Source: Nocardia crassostreae (GTDB lineage Bacteria; Actinomycetota; Actinomycetes; Mycobacteriales; Mycobacteriaceae). Taken from it: 64,000 bases of DNA. A program made the translations under genes and the position numbers. Below, piece by piece: positions 44,172 to 53,238 of the stretch (its first letter is position 1; each line of letters opens with the position of its first letter). The stretch is taken from positions 1-64,000 of the forward strand of contig NZ_BDCH01000043.1 in the NCBI RefSeq assembly GCF_001613405.1, in the 5' to 3' direction. A model generated the notes under the pieces. It was not told the origin of the DNA, searched no databases, and was given only the letters and a program-made list of their open reading frames with translations.

Positions 44172-44891
44172 TCACCACGGGGTGGCGCCGGTGCGGTCGA
44201 AGAAGCCGCCGGTCGGGCCGTCCGCGCCGATGCGGGCCAGGCGCACGATCGCATCACTGCCCTCGGTGACGGTCTGGACGCCGGAGTGGCCGTTCAAATC
44301 TGTTGCGGTGTAACCGGGATCGGCGGCATTGATCCGAATCTCGGGGAATGCCTGGGCATATCGCGTGGTGATCATGTTCAGCGCGGCCTTGGTCACGGGG
44401 TAGCCCACCGCCGGTGGCAGAATCCCGGCCCATTTCGGATCGGTGATGGTGGCGATGGAACCCATGCCGCTGGACACCATGACGATGCGCGGTGCGTCGG
44501 AGGCTTGTAGCAGCGGTAGAAAGGCATGTGTCACGCGAATGGGTCCGAAGACATTGGTCTCGAACACTTCTCGCAGATCATCGGGCCGCAGATCGGCCGG
44601 ATCGCTGTCGTGGCCGCCGATCGCCGCATTGTTCACCAGCACATCCAGCCGCCCGACCCGCGCCTTCACCGTGTCCGCCGCCGCGAACACCGAATCATCG
44701 GAGGTCACATCCAGCGGCAGGTAATGCACGTTCATCCCCTGCGCGGTGAGCTTGGCGGCCGCCCGGGTGCCGCGGCCCGAATCTCGGGCGGCGAGAAAAA
44801 CCTCCCAACCCAGTTCCGCGAACCGCCGCACCGTCTCCTGACCGATTCCCTTGTTCGCTCCGGTGACCAAAGCGATTGTCGTAGCTGTCAT
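44172..44891 (-). CDS. SDR-family oxidoreductase
   Basis: 239 residues. TGANKGIG (TGxxxGxG), NNAAIGG (NNAG variant), catalytic Ser in VMVSSGMGS and YPVTKAAL (YxxxK) are all present, with PGYTATDLNGHSG in the C-terminal loop. It resembles carbonyl reductase-like SDRs, but the substrate is unknown. It is divergent from the XRE/MmyB regulator at 44992 across a 100-bp gap, so it is probably the regulated gene. Confidence 0.88.
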   Translation of the reverse strand: MTATTIALVTGANKGIGQETVRRFAELGWEVFLAARDSGRGTRAAAKLTAQGMNVHYLPLDVTSDDSVFAAADTVKARVGRLDVLVNNAAIGGHDSDPADLRPDDLREVFETNVFGPIRVTHAFLPLLQASDAPRIVMVSSGMGSIATITDPKWAGILPPAVGYPVTKAALNMITTRYAQAFPEIRINAADPGYTATDLNGHSGVQTVTEGSDAIVRLARIGADGPTGGFFDRTGATPW

Positions 44892-44991
44892 ATCCCCAGT
44901 CTCGGCGGCCGATACGGCCCCCACCAGGGACGCTTCGGCATGGGACCGGCGGTACCACCCCGCCGCCGCGCGGGTGCGGGACGATGAGGAG

Positions 44992-45852
44992 GTGGACAGA
45001 ACCGAATTGGCGACGGTATTGCGCACCGCCCGCGCCCGTCTCGCGCCCGCCGATGTCGGGCTCCCGGCGGGTTCCCGCCGCCAGGTCCCCGGCCTGCGCC
45101 GTGAGGAGGTCGCCATGCTGGCGGGCGTCAGCGTCGACTACATCGTCCGCCTGGAACAGGGCCGCGGCCCGAAGCCCTCCGATCAGGTGCTCGGCGCCCT
45201 GTCCCGCGCTCTCCGCCTCGACGAGGACGACCGGAACCTCATGTTCCACCTGGCGGGCTCCGCGCCCCCGGCCGAAGGCCGCATCCCCATGCTCATCCGC
45301 CCCAGCGTCTACCGCCTGCTGGATCGAATGGCCGATCTGCCGGTCGTGGTGCTGTCCGCCAAATCCGATGTGCTGGCCTGGAATCCACTGGCCGCCGCCC
45401 TGTTCGGCGACTTCTCCGAATGGCCGCCCATCGAACGCAACATCATCTACCAGCGCTTCCTCGGCAGCGGCCTCGGCCGCGCCTGGCTGACCCCCGAGGA
45501 GGAAGCCGCCACCGCCGACTACTGCGTCGGCTGCCTCCGCTCGGTCCGCGCCCGCTACCCGGACGACCCCGACCTGGCCTGGCTGGTCAACGAATTGCGC
45601 TCCCGCAGCCCGAGATTCGACGACCTCTGGCGTGCAGGCCGCTCCCACCAACTGCGCTCGTCCACCAAGACGATCGGGCACCCCGATCTCGGCCGCCTGA
45701 CCCTGGATTGCGACACCTTGCTGGTCCCCGATTCCGATCAAACGGTCATCGTCTACTCGGCGGCCCCCGGCACTCGTGCGGCTTCCGCCCTGGACCTCCT
45801 GCGCGTCACGGGTTTGGAGCGATTCAGCCCTGATTCCGCGGCGGCTGATTAG
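44992..45852 (+). CDS. XRE-family regulator with MmyB-like ligand domain
   Basis: 286 residues from GTG, 6 nt after GAGGAGG-like purines. The HTH is in the first 75 residues (RRQVPGLRREEVAMLAGVSVDYIVRLEQGRG), followed by the MmyB domain (LPVVVLSAKSDVLAWNPLAAALFGDF). It is divergent from the SDR, the same architecture as the 2284-4036 pair; the two regulators belong to the same family but are not close copies. Confidence 0.87.
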   Translation: MDRTELATVLRTARARLAPADVGLPAGSRRQVPGLRREEVAMLAGVSVDYIVRLEQGRGPKPSDQVLGALSRALRLDEDDRNLMFHLAGSAPPAEGRIPMLIRPSVYRLLDRMADLPVVVLSAKSDVLAWNPLAAALFGDFSEWPPIERNIIYQRFLGSGLGRAWLTPEEEAATADYCVGCLRSVRARYPDDPDLAWLVNELRSRSPRFDDLWRAGRSHQLRSSTKTIGHPDLGRLTLDCDTLLVPDSDQTVIVYSAAPGTRAASALDLLRVTGLERFSPDSAAAD

Positions 45853-45904
45853 TTCCCAGGCCGCGCCGGTGATTCGGTCCTTGATCCGGGGAGCGGGGCT
45901 TGGG

Positions 45905-47071
45905 ATGGTGGTGCTCGTGTTGACGCTGCCGCAGTATGGGTTGAATTCGCTGGCCGATGTGTTTCCGTCGTTGTTGGCCGGGCTGGGGGTGCCGAGGGAG
46001 GTCGACCGGCTCGGGCTGGAGTTGGATGCCAGGCGGGTTTGCGTGTTGCTCATCGACGGGTTGGGGGCGGAGCAGCTCGCGGCGCATGCGGGGGATGCGC
46101 CGTTCCTGTCGAGTGCCGTCGGGCGGACCATTACCGCGGGCTTTCCGACCACCACCGCCACCAGTTTGAGCTCGCTTGGCATCGGAGTGCCGCCGGGGGA
46201 GCACGGGTTGGTGGGCTATCTGTTGCGGGTGCCCGGTCAGGATCGGCTGATGAGCCCGTTGAAATGGCGGCTGTTCGGGGACGGGCCCAAGGTCGATCTG
46301 CTGAAAGAACTTGCGCCGGAGCAGTTTCAGCCACATACGACCGTGTTCGAGCGCGCTGCGGCCGACGGGGTCGCGGTCACCCATGTCGGGCCGATCTTCC
46401 AGGCTGGTTCCGGTCTCACCCGAGCGTCGTTCCGCGGCAGTGAGTTCCGCTTCGACGTCTCACTCGGCGACCTCATCGACGGCACCCTCACGGCGCTGGG
46501 TCAGGGTGAGCGTTCTCTGGTCTACGCCTACCACGCCGATCTCGACACCACCGGACATGTGCGGGGCCCCGGATCCCTGGCCTGGCGACTGGAATTGGGC
46601 ATGGTGGACCGCACCGTGCAGGCCATTGCCGAACGGCTCCCGAAGGACGCGGCCCTGCTCGTCACGGCGGACCACGGCATGGTCGCCATGCACGACCGCA
46701 TCGACTTCGACACCACGACGGCCCTGCACGACGGCGTCGCCGACCTCGGCGGCGAGGCCCGCGCCCGCCACGTCTACACCGAGAACGGCGCCGCCACCGA
46801 TGTCGCCGCCGCCTGGCGCGAGGTGCTCGGCGCGAACTACACCGTGCTGACCCGCGACGAGGCCATTCGCGACGGCTGGTTCGGCCCCACCGTCTTGACC
46901 GAAAACGCGTCCCGCATAGGCGATGTCATTGCCGTGGCGGGCGACCACGGCGGCATCATCCGCTCGGCGGTGGAACCCCTCCAGTCGAGCTTCCTCGGTC
47001 AGCACGGCTCCCTCACCTCCGCCGAGATGCACATCCTCCTGCTCGTCTTCCGAGGCGCGCAGGTCAGTTGA
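45905..47071 (+). CDS. Alkaline phosphatase-like phosphodiesterase/pyrophosphatase
   Basis: 388 residues of the alkaline phosphatase superfamily. The metal and nucleophile sites are recognisable: VCVLLIDGLGAEQL (Asp), a Thr nucleophile in GFPTTTATSL, HVGPIFQAG, HADLDTTGHVRG, VTADHGM and VAGDHGGI. These match the type I nucleotide pyrophosphatase/phosphodiesterase group. The likely reaction is hydrolysis of a phosphodiester or nucleotide sugar, unspecified. The exact start is uncertain (ATG 45905; the frame is open upstream over the XRE gene end). It is convergent with the LCP gene. Confidence 0.8.
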   Translation: MVVLVLTLPQYGLNSLADVFPSLLAGLGVPREVDRLGLELDARRVCVLLIDGLGAEQLAAHAGDAPFLSSAVGRTITAGFPTTTATSLSSLGIGVPPGEHGLVGYLLRVPGQDRLMSPLKWRLFGDGPKVDLLKELAPEQFQPHTTVFERAAADGVAVTHVGPIFQAGSGLTRASFRGSEFRFDVSLGDLIDGTLTALGQGERSLVYAYHADLDTTGHVRGPGSLAWRLELGMVDRTVQAIAERLPKDAALLVTADHGMVAMHDRIDFDTTTALHDGVADLGGEARARHVYTENGAATDVAAAWREVLGANYTVLTRDEAIRDGWFGPTVLTENASRIGDVIAVAGDHGGIIRSAVEPLQSSFLGQHGSLTSAEMHILLLVFRGAQVS

Positions 47072-48766
47072 CGCAGGGGATGCCGCCGCCGATGGTGGTG
47101 GTGACCGGTTTTCCGGCGTCGGGGGTGTCGGGGGCGGTGGTGGTCGTGGCGCGGGTGGTGGTCGTGGGGGTGGTGGAGGCGGCGGCCGGGTCGAGGGTAT
47201 CGGGGAGGTTGAAATCGGTGCCCAGGACGAGTCTTACGTGGCCGGGGGTGACGCTGGTCGAGGCCGAGACCGGGATGCCGCCGAGCATGTCGGAGAGTTG
47301 TTTGGCGTCGGTGTCGGCGCCGGTGCCGTGGTAGATGGCGGTGGTGGTGCCGTCGGAGTAGGTGCCCGTGCTGACCGTGCCTGCGGGGAAGCCCTTGGCG
47401 GTCAGGGATTTCGAGAGCTGGGCGGCCAGGCCGGAGGTGCCGCTGGCATTGACCACGTCGAGGGTGGAGACCGGCGTGGTGACGGGGGTGGTCGGCGGGG
47501 CCGGGTCCTCGATGCCGAAGGCGGCGCGAACCTCCTTGCGAATGGCGACCGGGTCGATGATGTTCACGTCCTGGCCGTTGATCATGTCGTAGCGCAGCAC
47601 GGGCAGGGTGCGGAATTCCACCTGCGGGGAGTCGGCGCGGCCGAGGGTGGTGAGGAAGTCGGTGAGGCTCCAGCCGTCGGAGAGGACGATATCGCGGTGG
47701 GCGACGTCCATGAGGTCCTGGAGTTTGCCGATATTGGTGAAGGTTCCGGCCTGTTTGAGCGAATTGGCGACCGAGGTGAGGAAGGCCTGCTGGCGGTGGG
47801 TGCGGTCGAGATCGCCATTGGGCAGGCCGTGCCGCTGGCGGACGAAGGCCAGGGCATTGGCGGCGTCCAGGTGCTGGCGGCGTCCAGGTGCTGGCGGCCC
47901 GCGGGGAAGACCGCGCCCGAGTAGTAGCTGTCGTCGACGGCATTGTTGAGGCAGACGTCGACGCCGCCCAGGGCCTCGGCCAGATGGTAGAAGCCGACCA
48001 GGGAGACCTCGGCGAAGCGGTTGATGGGAACGCCGGCGAGCGCCTTCACCGTTCGCACGATGGATGCCCGGCCCGCTTCGCGCCCTTCGCGTTCCAGCTG
48101 CACCTTGTCGGTGACGCCCTGGGCTTCGAGCTTCTGCTCGGCGTAATACTTGGCCAGGCCGTACGCCTCTTTGATCTTGATATTGGTGTAGCCAGGGATG
48201 CCGGTCACCGGCACGTAGTCGTCGCGCGGGATGGAGAAGGCGACGATCTTCTTCATATCCTTCGGAATGTGCACGAGGATGAGGGAATTGGCGTTGTAGC
48301 CGCCCTCGGTGCCGTCCCCGGCGTGCAACTGATCGAGGATGTCCTTCGGTAAGTCGTTGCCGTTGAGGTCTTTCCGGGTATCCAGGCCGATGAGCAGGAT
48401 ATTGATATCGCCGTCGAGACTGCGGTCCTCCTCGGCGATGCCGCCGGTCGAACGGACGAAGCCGTCCTCCAGGCTGTTCTCGCCGTACCAGGCGATACCG
48501 GAGACCGTGACGACTGTGACCGCCGCCATGGCGGAGACGACCTGTCCGATCCGTCGCAGCGGATGTGATTCCGCTCGCCGCCGGTGCGAAACCGGACCGG
48601 CGCCGTGGCGGCCGCGCATTCCGCGACGGGCATGGCGGGGCCGCGCGGTGGCCGTTTCCGAGTCCGCGTTGTCGCCTGCCGGGGTGGTGGCTGGCGCATC
48701 GGATGCTCGATGGTTGCCGCTTTGGCGGCGGACGGCCGGGATGGGTTCGGTGTCATCGTCGTGCAT
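47064..48766 (-). pseudogene. LytR-CpsA-Psr family cell-wall ligase, split by a 17-bp duplication
   Basis: The N-terminal part reads from ATG 48766: an Arg-rich cytoplasmic region, one membrane helix, and the LCP catalytic domain (INILLIGLDTR; NANSLILVHIPK; FSIPRDDYV; INRFAEVSLVGFYHLAEALGGVDVCL). The frame is lost after GRQHLDAA. The rest (MDVAHRDIVLSDGWSLTDFLTTLG..., and a LytR_C-type domain STLDVVNASGTSG) continues in another frame to 47064. Two exact 17-bp units (47864-47880 and 47881-47897) explain this; deleting one restores LDAANALAFVRQRHGL. LCP enzymes attach arabinogalactan to peptidoglycan. The genome presumably has other copies. Confidence 0.88.
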
Positions 48767-48821
48767 GGCTCTATCGAGTGTGCCGGAAAACCGCACTTGA
48801 CGCCCGAACTCCACCCGATGG

Positions 48822-48852
48822 TGAATGAGCTTGCACAGTCGTGCATAATCAT
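48822..48852 (+). promoter_or_regulatory. Candidate ArgR operator/promoter of argC
   Basis: A 31-bp stretch containing TGAAT, the near-palindrome TGCACAGTCGTGCA and CATAAT, 27/31 identical to 63222-63252 before argG. CATAAT (48844-48849) lies 6 nt before the argC ATG, as a -10 box would for a leaderless transcript, so ArgR binding would block transcription directly. Confidence 0.7.
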
Positions 48853-48855
48853 CAC

Positions 48856-49938
48856 ATGGTGGATACCTCGGGTGGACCCACGGTTCGGGTCGCGGTGGCT
48901 GGTGCGAGCGGGTACGCGGGCGGCGAAGTCCTGCGACTGCTACTCGGGCATCCAGCGTACCGAGCCGGGCGCCTCGAGATCGGGGCGCTGACCGCCGGGT
49001 CGAATGCCGGAAGCGCGCTGGGGGAGCTGCAGCCGCATCTGCTGCCGCTGGCGGACCGGATTCTGGAGAACACCACCGCCGAGGTGCTCGCCGGGCACGA
49101 TGTCGTCTTCCTGGGGCTGCCGCATGGCCAGTCCGCCGCGATTGCCAAGGCATTGCCGGAGTCGACGGTGATTATCGACTGCGGGGCGGATTTCCGGCTC
49201 ACCGATGCGGCGGCGTGGGAGAAGTACTACGGCAGCCCGCACGCGGGCAGCTGGCCGTACGGTCTACCCGAGCTGCTGGGCGGCCGCGAGAAGTTGCGCG
49301 GCGCCACCCGCATCGCGGTGCCGGGCTGCTATCCGACGGTGGCGAGCCTGGCGCTGGCCCCGGCCATCGCGGCCGGGATCATCGAGCCGACCGTGAACGT
49401 GGTCGCGGTGAGCGGCACCTCGGGCGCGGGACGCAAACTCGATGTCGGGCTGCTCGGCTCCGAAGTAATGGGGTCGCTGCGGGCCTACGGCATCGCGGGC
49501 GCACACCGGCACACCCCGGAGATCACCCAGAACCTGAAGGCCGCCGCCGCGAGCGGTGCGGGCACTCCGGTCGGCACGGATGTCTCCGTCTCCTTCACCC
49601 CGGTGCTGGCCCCGCTGCCGCGCGGCATTCTGGCCACCTGCACCGCCCCGGTCCGCGTGGATGCCGCCCAGGCCCGCGCGGTCTACGAAAAAGCTTATGC
49701 CGATGAGCCGTTCGTGCACCTGCTACCGGAAGGCGTACTGCCGCAGACCGGTGCGGTGCTCGGCTCCAATGCCGTCACTCTGCAGGTGGCGGTGGATACC
49801 GACGCCGGGCTGCTGGTCGTGATCGGCGCCATCGACAATCTGACCAAGGGCACCGCGGGCGCCGCGGTGCAATCCATGAACCTGGCCGTCGGATTCGACG
49901 AGACCGCAGGACTTTCCACCGTAGGAGTGGCTCCGTGA
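48856..49938 (+). CDS. argC: N-acetyl-gamma-glutamyl-phosphate reductase
   Basis: 360 residues. The NADPH-binding motif VAVAGASGYAGGEVLRLL is at the start, and the catalytic Cys lies in TRIAVPGCYPTVASLAL. VVAVSGTSGAGRKLD and AHRHTPEI are the expected later motifs. It reduces N-acetylglutamyl phosphate to the semialdehyde, the third step of arginine synthesis. The ATG at 48856 is 7 bp past the -10-like CATAAT. First gene of argCJBDFR; its end overlaps argJ by 4 bp. Confidence 0.96.
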   Translation: MVDTSGGPTVRVAVAGASGYAGGEVLRLLLGHPAYRAGRLEIGALTAGSNAGSALGELQPHLLPLADRILENTTAEVLAGHDVVFLGLPHGQSAAIAKALPESTVIIDCGADFRLTDAAAWEKYYGSPHAGSWPYGLPELLGGREKLRGATRIAVPGCYPTVASLALAPAIAAGIIEPTVNVVAVSGTSGAGRKLDVGLLGSEVMGSLRAYGIAGAHRHTPEITQNLKAAAASGAGTPVGTDVSVSFTPVLAPLPRGILATCTAPVRVDAAQARAVYEKAYADEPFVHLLPEGVLPQTGAVLGSNAVTLQVAVDTDAGLLVVIGAIDNLTKGTAGAAVQSMNLAVGFDETAGLSTVGVAP

Positions 49939-51146
49939 CTTCAATCAACGACGGCAAGCTGGTCCGGACCCAGGGCGTCACCGCGCCGCTGGGCTTCCGC
50001 GCCGCGGGCATCGCGGCCGGGATCAAGGTCAGCGGAAAGCCGGACCTGGCACTGGTTCTCAATGAAGGGCCGGAGTACGCGGCGGCGGGCGTGTTCACCA
50101 GCAACAAGGTGAAGGCCGCGCCGGTGCTGTGGTCGCAGCAGGTCCTCACAGGCGGGCGGCTGCGGGCGGTCATCCTCAATTCCGGTGGGGCGAACGCGTG
50201 TACCGGTCCGGGCGGCTTCCAGGACACCCACGCCACCGCCGAGGAGCTGGCGAAGGCATTGAGCAACTGGGGAACCGAGACCGGCGCGGGTGAGATCGCG
50301 GTCTGCTCGACCGGTCTCATCGGCGACCGGCTGCCCATGGACAAGCTGCTGCCCGCCGTCACCGAGATCGTGCACGAGATGGGCGGCGGACTGCAGGGCG
50401 GCGCGGAGGCCGCGCGGGCCATCATGACCACCGATACCGTGCCGAAGGAAGCCGCCTTCCACCATCAGGACAAATGGAATGTGGGCGGTATGGCCAAGGG
50501 CGCGGGCATGCTCGCGCCGTCGCTGGCGACCATGCTGGTCGTGCTGACCACCGATGTGGTGGCCACCCCGGAACAGCTGGACACCGCGCTGCGCGCCGCC
50601 ACCCGCATGACCTTCGACCGCCTGGACGTGGACGGCTCCTGCTCCACCAATGACACCGTGCTGCTGCTGGCCAATGGCGCCAGCGGGGTCGCGCCCAGCC
50701 AGGATGCGCTCAATGCCGCCGTCATGGCGGTCTGCGACGATCTGGCCGAACAGCTCATGGCCGATGTGGAGGGCGTCACCAAGCGGGTGCACGTCACCGT
50801 GAGCGGCGCGGTCAGCGAGGCCGAGGCGCTCATCGGAGCGCGCACCATCGCGCGGGACAGCCTGGTGAAGACGGCGTTCTTCGGCTCCGATCCGAACTGG
50901 GGCCGCGTGCTGGCCACCATTGGCATCGCGCCGATCGAACTGGACCCCAACAAGATCACGGTCGCGTTCAACGGGCATCCGGTGTGCGTCGACGGCACCG
51001 CCGCGCCCGGGGCGCGCGAGGTCGACCTGTCCGGGCCCGATATCCAGGTGACCGTCGAGCTCGGCCTGGGCGACGGCACGGCGACCATTCGCACCACGGA
51101 CCTCTCGCACGGGTACGTGGAAGAGAATTCGGCGTACAGCTCATGA
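49935..51146 (+). CDS. argJ: Bifunctional ornithine acetyltransferase / N-acetylglutamate synthase
   Basis: 403 residues from GTG. It is a self-cleaving Ntn-type enzyme with the cleavage region KGAGMLAPSLATMLVVLTTD, where Thr of ATML becomes the nucleophile after processing into two chains. VFTSNKVKAAPVL and DPNWGRVLATIG are conserved. It regenerates N-acetylglutamate by moving the acetyl group from N-acetylornithine, completing the cyclic pathway. It overlaps argC and argB by 4 bp each. Confidence 0.96.
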   Translation: MTSINDGKLVRTQGVTAPLGFRAAGIAAGIKVSGKPDLALVLNEGPEYAAAGVFTSNKVKAAPVLWSQQVLTGGRLRAVILNSGGANACTGPGGFQDTHATAEELAKALSNWGTETGAGEIAVCSTGLIGDRLPMDKLLPAVTEIVHEMGGGLQGGAEAARAIMTTDTVPKEAAFHHQDKWNVGGMAKGAGMLAPSLATMLVVLTTDVVATPEQLDTALRAATRMTFDRLDVDGSCSTNDTVLLLANGASGVAPSQDALNAAVMAVCDDLAEQLMADVEGVTKRVHVTVSGAVSEAEALIGARTIARDSLVKTAFFGSDPNWGRVLATIGIAPIELDPNKITVAFNGHPVCVDGTAAPGAREVDLSGPDIQVTVELGLGDGTATIRTTDLSHGYVEENSAYSS

Positions 51147-52042
51147 GCACACCCATCGACGGTCTATCGGCGCTGGACAAGGCGCATGTGCTCGCCGACG
51201 CGCTGCCGTGGCTGCAGAAGTTCCGCGACAAGATCGTCGTCGTGAAGTACGGCGGCAACGCCATGATCGACGAGGAACTCAAGCGGGCGTTCGCGGCCGA
51301 TATGGCGTTCCTGCGCACCGTGGGCGTGCATCCGGTGGTGGTGCACGGCGGCGGGCCGCAGATCAGCGCCATGCTGAAAAAGCTGGGCCTGCAAGGGGAA
51401 TTCCGCGGCGGCTTCCGCGTCACCACGCCCGAGGTCATGGATATCGTGCGCATGGTGCTCTTCGGCCAGGTGGGCCGGGAGCTGGTCGGGCTGATCAATG
51501 CGCACGGGCCGTACGCGGTCGGCATCTCCGGTGAGGACGCGCACCTGTTCACCGCCACCCGGCGCACCGTGAACGTGGACGGCGCGGAAACCGATATCGG
51601 CCTGGTCGGCGATGTCACCTCGGTGAATCCCGATGCGGTGCACGACCTGATCGACGCCGGGCGGATTCCCGTGGTCTCGACCATCGCGCCCGACGCCAAC
51701 GGCGTGGTGCACAACATCAATGCCGATACCGCCGCGGCCGCGCTGGCCGAGGCCATCGGCGCGGAGAAGCTGGTCATTCTCACCGATGTCGAGGGCCTCT
51801 ACACCGATTGGCCGGACCGCTCCTCGCTGACCTCGCGCATCGACACCGATGAACTCGCGAAGTTGCTGCCCCGCCTCGATGCGGGCATGGTGCCCAAGAT
51901 GGAAGCCTGCCTGCGCGCCGTCGAAAGCGGCGTCCCGACCGCGCACGTGCTCGACGGGCGGGTGTCGCATTCGGTACTGCTGGAACTGTTCACCGGGGAA
52001 GGCATCGGCACGATGGTGACCCCCGTTCAGGAGATCTCATGA
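51143..52042 (+). CDS. argB: N-acetylglutamate kinase
   Basis: 299 residues. Amino acid kinase fold: IVVVKYGGNAMID, VVVHGGGPQISAML, GGFRVTTPEVMDIVRMVL and the ATP-site VVHNINADTAAAALAEAI are all present. It phosphorylates N-acetylglutamate and is normally the arginine-feedback step; the N-terminal helix (residues 1-25) needed for the arginine-sensitive hexamer is present (LDKAHVLADALPWLQKF). It overlaps argJ and argD by 4 bp. Confidence 0.96.
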   Translation: MSTPIDGLSALDKAHVLADALPWLQKFRDKIVVVKYGGNAMIDEELKRAFAADMAFLRTVGVHPVVVHGGGPQISAMLKKLGLQGEFRGGFRVTTPEVMDIVRMVLFGQVGRELVGLINAHGPYAVGISGEDAHLFTATRRTVNVDGAETDIGLVGDVTSVNPDAVHDLIDAGRIPVVSTIAPDANGVVHNINADTAAAALAEAIGAEKLVILTDVEGLYTDWPDRSSLTSRIDTDELAKLLPRLDAGMVPKMEACLRAVESGVPTAHVLDGRVSHSVLLELFTGEGIGTMVTPVQEIS

Positions 52043-53238
52043 GTACAGCCGATATCCAGCAGCGGTGGTCCGCCGCGCTGATGAACAACTACGGCACCCC
52101 GAAGGTGGCGCTGGTGCGCGGCGCGGGCGCGGTCGTCTACGACGCCGAGGGCAAGCGGTACCTGGATTTTCTCGGCGGTATCGCGGTGAACAGCCTCGGG
52201 CATGCGCATCCGGCGATTCTGGAGGCGGTCACCCAGCAGTTAGGGACGCTCGGGCACGTGTCGAATCTGTATGCCAGCGAACCGGTCGTCGAATTGGCGG
52301 AGCGACTGCTCGCGCACTTCGGCGACGGGCACGGCAAGGCGTTCTTCTGCAATTCCGGGACCGAGGCCAATGAGGCCGCGTTCAAGATGGCGCGGCTGAC
52401 CGGCAAGCACAAGATCGTCGCGTGCGAGGAGGCGTTCCACGGCCGCACCATGGGCGCGCTGGCCTTGACGGGCCAGCCTGCCAAGCGGGAACCGTTCGCG
52501 CCCATGCCCGCCGGTGTGGTGCACGTGCCCTACGGCGATGCGGACGCGCTCGCCGCCGCGGTCGACGACGATACCGCGGCGGTGTTCATCGAGCCGATCA
52601 TGGGCGAGAGCGGCGTGGTGGTGCCACCGGCCGATTACCTGGCCAAGGCGCGCGCCATCACCAAAGAGCATGGGGCGCTGCTGATTCTGGACGAGGTGCA
52701 GACCGGTATCGGCCGCACCGGCGCGTTCTTCGCGCATCAGGCGGCGGGCATCGTGCCGGATGTGATCACCCTGGCCAAGGGGCTGGGCGGCGGTCTGCCG
52801 ATCGGCGCGGTGCTCGCGCAGGGTCCGGCGGCGGAGCTGTTGCAGCCCGGTCAGCACGGCACCACCTTCGGCGGCAATCCCGTGTGTGCCGCAGCGGCTT
52901 TGGCCGTACTGCGCACCATCGACGAGGAGGGGTCGCTGGCGCATGTCGAGTCGGTCGGCAAGATTCTGGTCGACGGCATCGAGGAGCTCGGCCACCCGCT
53001 GATCGACCATGCTCGTGGCGCGGGTCTGCTCATCGGCATCCAGCTGACCGCGGATGTCTCCGCACAGGTCGACGAGGCCGCCCGGGAAGCCGGTTATCTC
53101 CTGAATCCCGCCAAGCCCAATGTGATTCGCCTGGCGCCGCCCCTGGTTCTCACCGAAACACAGGCCGACAATTTCCTGTCCGACCTGCCCGGCATTCTCG
53201 ATGCCGCGCAGGCCAAAGCAGAAGAGGGTACCAAGTGA
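52039..53238 (+). CDS. argD: Acetylornithine aminotransferase
   Basis: 399 residues, class III PLP aminotransferase. FFCNSGTEANEAAFKMARL binds the phosphate, ILDEVQTGIGRTG holds the cofactor Asp, and the Schiff-base Lys is in ITLAKGLGGGLPIGAVL. It converts N-acetylglutamate semialdehyde to N-acetylornithine. It starts with ATGA overlap of argB and ends with GTGA overlap of argF. Confidence 0.96.
   Translation: MSTADIQQRWSAALMNNYGTPKVALVRGAGAVVYDAEGKRYLDFLGGIAVNSLGHAHPAILEAVTQQLGTLGHVSNLYASEPVVELAERLLAHFGDGHGKAFFCNSGTEANEAAFKMARLTGKHKIVACEEAFHGRTMGALALTGQPAKREPFAPMPAGVVHVPYGDADALAAAVDDDTAAVFIEPIMGESGVVVPPADYLAKARAITKEHGALLILDEVQTGIGRTGAFFAHQAAGIVPDVITLAKGLGGGLPIGAVLAQGPAAELLQPGQHGTTFGGNPVCAAAALAVLRTIDEEGSLAHVESVGKILVDGIEELGHPLIDHARGAGLLIGIQLTADVSAQVDEAAREAGYLLNPAKPNVIRLAPPLVLTETQADNFLSDLPGILDAAQAKAEEGTK

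Noticed and set aside
47858..47903. Tandem repeats as the start of a CRISPR array
   Set aside because: The units are directly adjacent without spacers and lie inside a coding frame.
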